Positions 61,373-64,000 of a stretch of 64,000 nucleotides of DNA are shown piece after piece. The position numbers and the translations under genes are program-made. Where the stretch lies: positions 62,001 through 126,000 of the forward strand of contig DAONJS010000004.1 in the NCBI GenBank assembly GCA_035405785.1, in the 5' to 3' direction. The stretch comes from BPGX01 sp035405785. Lineage in GTDB: Bacteria > Bacteroidota > Bacteroidia > B-17B0 > Aurantibacillaceae. Positions within the stretch are counted from its first letter, which is position 1, and every line of letters begins with the position of its first letter. Below the pieces are notes generated by a model that was not told where the DNA came from, searched no databases, and saw only the letters and a list, made by a program, of their open reading frames with translations.

Positions 61373-61531
61373 GTTATTTGTTCAGGTTGTTCAAAGAGTA
61401 AAAAAATAACTTACATTTCATACAAGTATATTTTGAATATAAAAATTCAATGTTTAAGTTTATTATATTCTCGGAAAAAAGTTTGTTTTAATGTAAGATT
61501 CAGAATTTTTGTTGTTTTTATTGAGAATAAC

Positions 61532-61559
61532 AACTCAAAATTAAAAACTCAAAACTATT
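61532..61559 (+). repeat. Heptad array before the AsmA-like gene
   Basis: Four units in register: AACTCAA, AATTAAA, AACTCAA, AACTATT. It ends 28 nt before the start at 61588. The rest of 61373-61587 is AT-rich with no gene, and TATATTCG at 61566-61573 may be a -7 element. Confidence 0.65.
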
Positions 61560-61587
61560 TTTGCTTATATTCGCCTCAAAAAAAAAT

Positions 61588-64000
61588 ATGGCTGAGAAAA
61601 AAAGTGTTTTCAAAAAAGTATTGAAAATTACAGGGATTGTATTTGGACTGATATTTGTGAGTGTGGCTATATTGCCATTTGTATTCAAAGATAAAATTAT
61701 TCAAAAAGTTAAAGATACTATCAATGAAAACCTAAATGCAAAAGTAGATTTTAGTCAGTTTGATTTGTCTATATTTTCCTCTTTTCCTGATTTCAAATTT
61801 GAAATAGAAAATGTTTCAGTAGTGGGTATTCAGGAATTTGAAAAGGATACGCTGGCTTACATTAAAAAATTAGATTTAAATCTCAATCTCAAAAGTGTTT
61901 TGAAGGGTGAGCGATATCAAATTAATTCTATTCAAATTATTCAACCAAAAATCAGAGCTATTGTATTGCCTGATGGCAAAGCCAACTGGGATATTGCAAA
62001 AACTGATACTACTGCAACTACTCAACAAGACACAAGTGCATCTACACCTTTTCAACTTTCTCTTAAAAAGTTTGCAATTGAAAATGCACAAATTATTTAT
62101 GATGACCAGCAATCTAAAATGTATTCCAAAATTTCTAATCTCAACTATAATTTAAGTGGCGACTTTACACAAGATGTTTTTGATTTAGTTCAAAAATTAT
62201 CTATTGATTCTCTTACTTTCAAAATGGATAACATTGCTTACTTAAACAAAGCAAAATTTACAGCAAAGGCAGATATGCAAGCCAATATGAAAGAAATGAA
62301 ATTCACCTTCAAAGAAAATGAATTTGATTTAAATGACTTTGTTTTGAAGTTTGATGGATTTGTTGCAATGCCCAATGATAGCGATATTGTGTTGAACATT
62401 AAAACTTCTACTACAAATAATACTTTCAAATCATTACTTTCTTTGGTGCCTGCTATTTATAAAAAAGATTTTGCAGGATTGCAAGCATCTGGAAATGTTA
62501 GTTTTTATGCTGATGCAAATGGTACTTACAATAATCATTCTTATCCTGCATTTAATGTGAAATTAGTCGTTGAAAACGGAAGATTCAAATATCCATCACT
62601 TCCAAAATCAGTTGATAATGTGCAAATTGATTTGAATATCTCAAATAAAGAAAATGTTTTAGATAAGATGATAATTGAACTCAAGAAGTTTCATTTGCAA
62701 ATGGCTGATAATCCTGTTGATATGAAAGCCATTGTGAAAACACCAATATCTGATCCTAATTTTGATATTGCTATTAAAGGAAAATTAGATTTATCATCTG
62801 TCAAAGATTTTGTGCCACTTGAAAAAGGCGATGAGTTGAATGGAAAAATTTCTGCAGATATTGAATTAGCAGGAAAAATGAGCGATGTAGATAAAAAGCA
62901 ATATGATTCTTTCAAAGCCAAAGGAACTTTTGAAATTGATGAAATGAAATACAAAACAGCATCTTTACCTTATACAGTTAATTTACAAAAAATGCTTTTG
63001 AACTTCACAACTCAATTTGTAGAACTTAAAGAATTTTCTGCTATGGTTGGCAAATCTGATTTTAATGCGAAAGGAAGAATTGATAATTTGCTTCAATATG
63101 TTTTTAAAGATGATTTATTATCGGGACAATTTGATTTTACTTCTAAATTAATTGATGTAAATGAACTGATGGCTTCATCAACTTCTACAACCTCTACAAC
63201 TAATACTACATCAACTGCTTCAAGCACTACAACTTCTGCAGTAGATATTCCAGGAAATATTGATTTTGTATTGAATTCAAAAATTGATAAAGTCATTTAT
63301 GATAATATGGAAATTACAGATTTAAGAGGAAAAATAATTATTCGTGAAAAACGACTCACAATGGATGATGTAGCAATGAATGTATTAGGTGGAAAATTGA
63401 CGATGGATGGATATTATGACAGTAAAGATATAAAGAAGCCAAAAGTGAATTTTAATTTCAAAGTAGAAAATTTTGATGTACAAAAAACTTTTGAAAATTT
63501 TGTTACAGTGCAAAAATTAGCACCAATGGCTAAATACACCAAAGGATTATTTACAGCAACGCTTGAAAACTTTAATGTGTCTCTTAATGAAAATATGGAG
63601 CCAGATTTAAATTCTGTTGATGCCCATGGAATCATTAAAACTAATAACATTGTTGTAAGCGGTTTTGAACCTGCTAATAAATTAGCCGAAGCATTAAAGA
63701 ATGACAATCTTAAAACTCTGAACATTCAAAATCTTAATCTCTCTTACAAAATTAAAAATGGCAGAATGAGTTTTGACCCATTTACTACAAAAGTAAATCA
63801 AATCAACACTACTATTTCTGGAAGCACTGGTTTAGACCAAACAATTGATTACAAATGGACAATGGAAATACCCAAATCAATGTTTGGTAATCAAGCCAAT
63901 AACGCAATGGGTGGATTACTACAACAATTAAATCAAAAAGCAGGAACGAATGTTCAATTGCCTGATAAAATTAATGTTGATGTGCTATTTGGTGGAACAG
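61588..64000 (+). CDS. AsmA-like envelope protein (3' end beyond window)
   Basis: 804 residues are visible, open to the window edge without a stop. N-terminal membrane helix (about 11-32: VLKITGIVFGLIFVSVAILPFVF), then the AsmA start NENLNAKVDFSQFDLSIFSSFPDFKFEIENVSVVG and LKSVLKGERYQINSIQIIQPKIRAIVLPDGKANWDI. Long beta-rich repeats follow, with a Ser/Thr-rich linker near 530-552 and AsmA C-terminal features (IIIREKRLTMDDVAMNVLGGKLTMDGYYD). The family (AsmA/TamB-like) bridges the periplasm and carries phospholipids to the outer membrane. Only the last part is missing. Confidence 0.88.
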   Translation, partial: MAEKKSVFKKVLKITGIVFGLIFVSVAILPFVFKDKIIQKVKDTINENLNAKVDFSQFDLSIFSSFPDFKFEIENVSVVGIQEFEKDTLAYIKKLDLNLNLKSVLKGERYQINSIQIIQPKIRAIVLPDGKANWDIAKTDTTATTQQDTSASTPFQLSLKKFAIENAQIIYDDQQSKMYSKISNLNYNLSGDFTQDVFDLVQKLSIDSLTFKMDNIAYLNKAKFTAKADMQANMKEMKFTFKENEFDLNDFVLKFDGFVAMPNDSDIVLNIKTSTTNNTFKSLLSLVPAIYKKDFAGLQASGNVSFYADANGTYNNHSYPAFNVKLVVENGRFKYPSLPKSVDNVQIDLNISNKENVLDKMIIELKKFHLQMADNPVDMKAIVKTPISDPNFDIAIKGKLDLSSVKDFVPLEKGDELNGKISADIELAGKMSDVDKKQYDSFKAKGTFEIDEMKYKTASLPYTVNLQKMLLNFTTQFVELKEFSAMVGKSDFNAKGRIDNLLQYVFKDDLLSGQFDFTSKLIDVNELMASSTSTTSTTNTTSTASSTTTSAVDIPGNIDFVLNSKIDKVIYDNMEITDLRGKIIIREKRLTMDDVAMNVLGGKLTMDGYYDSKDIKKPKVNFNFKVENFDVQKTFENFVTVQKLAPMAKYTKGLFTATLENFNVSLNENMEPDLNSVDAHGIIKTNNIVVSGFEPANKLAEALKNDNLKTLNIQNLNLSYKIKNGRMSFDPFTTKVNQINTTISGSTGLDQTIDYKWTMEIPKSMFGNQANNAMGGLLQQLNQKAGTNVQLPDKINVDVLFGGT

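Overview
The window is about 64 kb of very AT-rich DNA from a member of the phylum Bacteroidota. Three things support this. It carries a large part of a type IX secretion system (T9SS): porX, sprE/porW, porT, porP/sprF and a complete gldKLMN run. Many genes are preceded by the Bacteroidota housekeeping -7 element TAnnTTTG. Most outer-membrane and secreted proteins have short signal peptides starting MKK. The futalosine menaquinone gene (mqnE), a polyhydroxybutyrate-type phaJ-phaB pair and the T9SS set fit a Chitinophagales/Sphingobacteriales-like organism better than a gut Bacteroides, but the sequence alone does not fix the genus. Position 7908-8007 is a 100-N scaffold gap, so this is a draft assembly.

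Layout. 180-2476: an aminotransferase and a serine hydrolase, converging. 2801-8331 (minus strand): the accessory highlight, a copper-RiPP (HvfA/bufferin-type) operon. It reads precursor peptide with Cys-rich 17-residue repeats, ECF sigma factor, ZAS-type anti-sigma, MNIO (DUF692) maturase, HvfC-like partner (DUF2063), DoxX-like membrane protein, a secreted SSP411-like thioredoxin-fold protein, and then an SRPBCC protein. 8549-11730: phaJ-phaB, a GC-rich foldback element, a glycosyltransferase and a ferredoxin. 11867-16927: a large secreted Asp-box/PKD protein with a T9SS sorting tail, followed by the T9SS regulator porX. 16934-23936: tsaE, a metal protease, a DedA protein, a propionyl-CoA carboxylase beta subunit, gyrB and rnpA.

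24073-30877: pyk, tRNA-Thr and mqnE (the last two overlap by 10 nt), then a tightly overlapping four-gene plus-strand run (DUF5522, sugar nucleotidyltransferase-like, FadL-like porin, RlmI-like methyltransferase). 30903-43171 (minus): sprE/porW, a MATE exporter, aspS, an operon purK - 36-aa Cys-rich membrane peptide - ppk - ppx - cdaA linking polyphosphate with c-di-AMP synthesis, and a di-haem peroxidase. 43230-54467: LuxC-like reductase, sirtuin, msrA, rarA, porT, a DUF6089-like protein, a methionine-type aminotransferase, bioB, serC and ung. 54556-61372: small lipoprotein, porP/sprF, gldK, gldL, gldM, gldN and one unknown. 61588-64000: an AsmA-like protein running off the right edge.

The main structure not explained by genes is a set of dispersed short repeats. 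One part is arrays with a strict 7-nt period (core ACT) at six places, four of them just before start codons, including gldL, gldM and the AsmA gene. The other part is hairpin modules (TGCTGAC-N7-GTCAGCA and TGCCGAC-N7-GTCGGCA, with matched stem changes), which precede the heptad arrays at two unrelated loci 40 kb apart. Starts were corrected in about ten genes, where the longest frame runs through a -7 promoter element or a signal peptide shows the true start.
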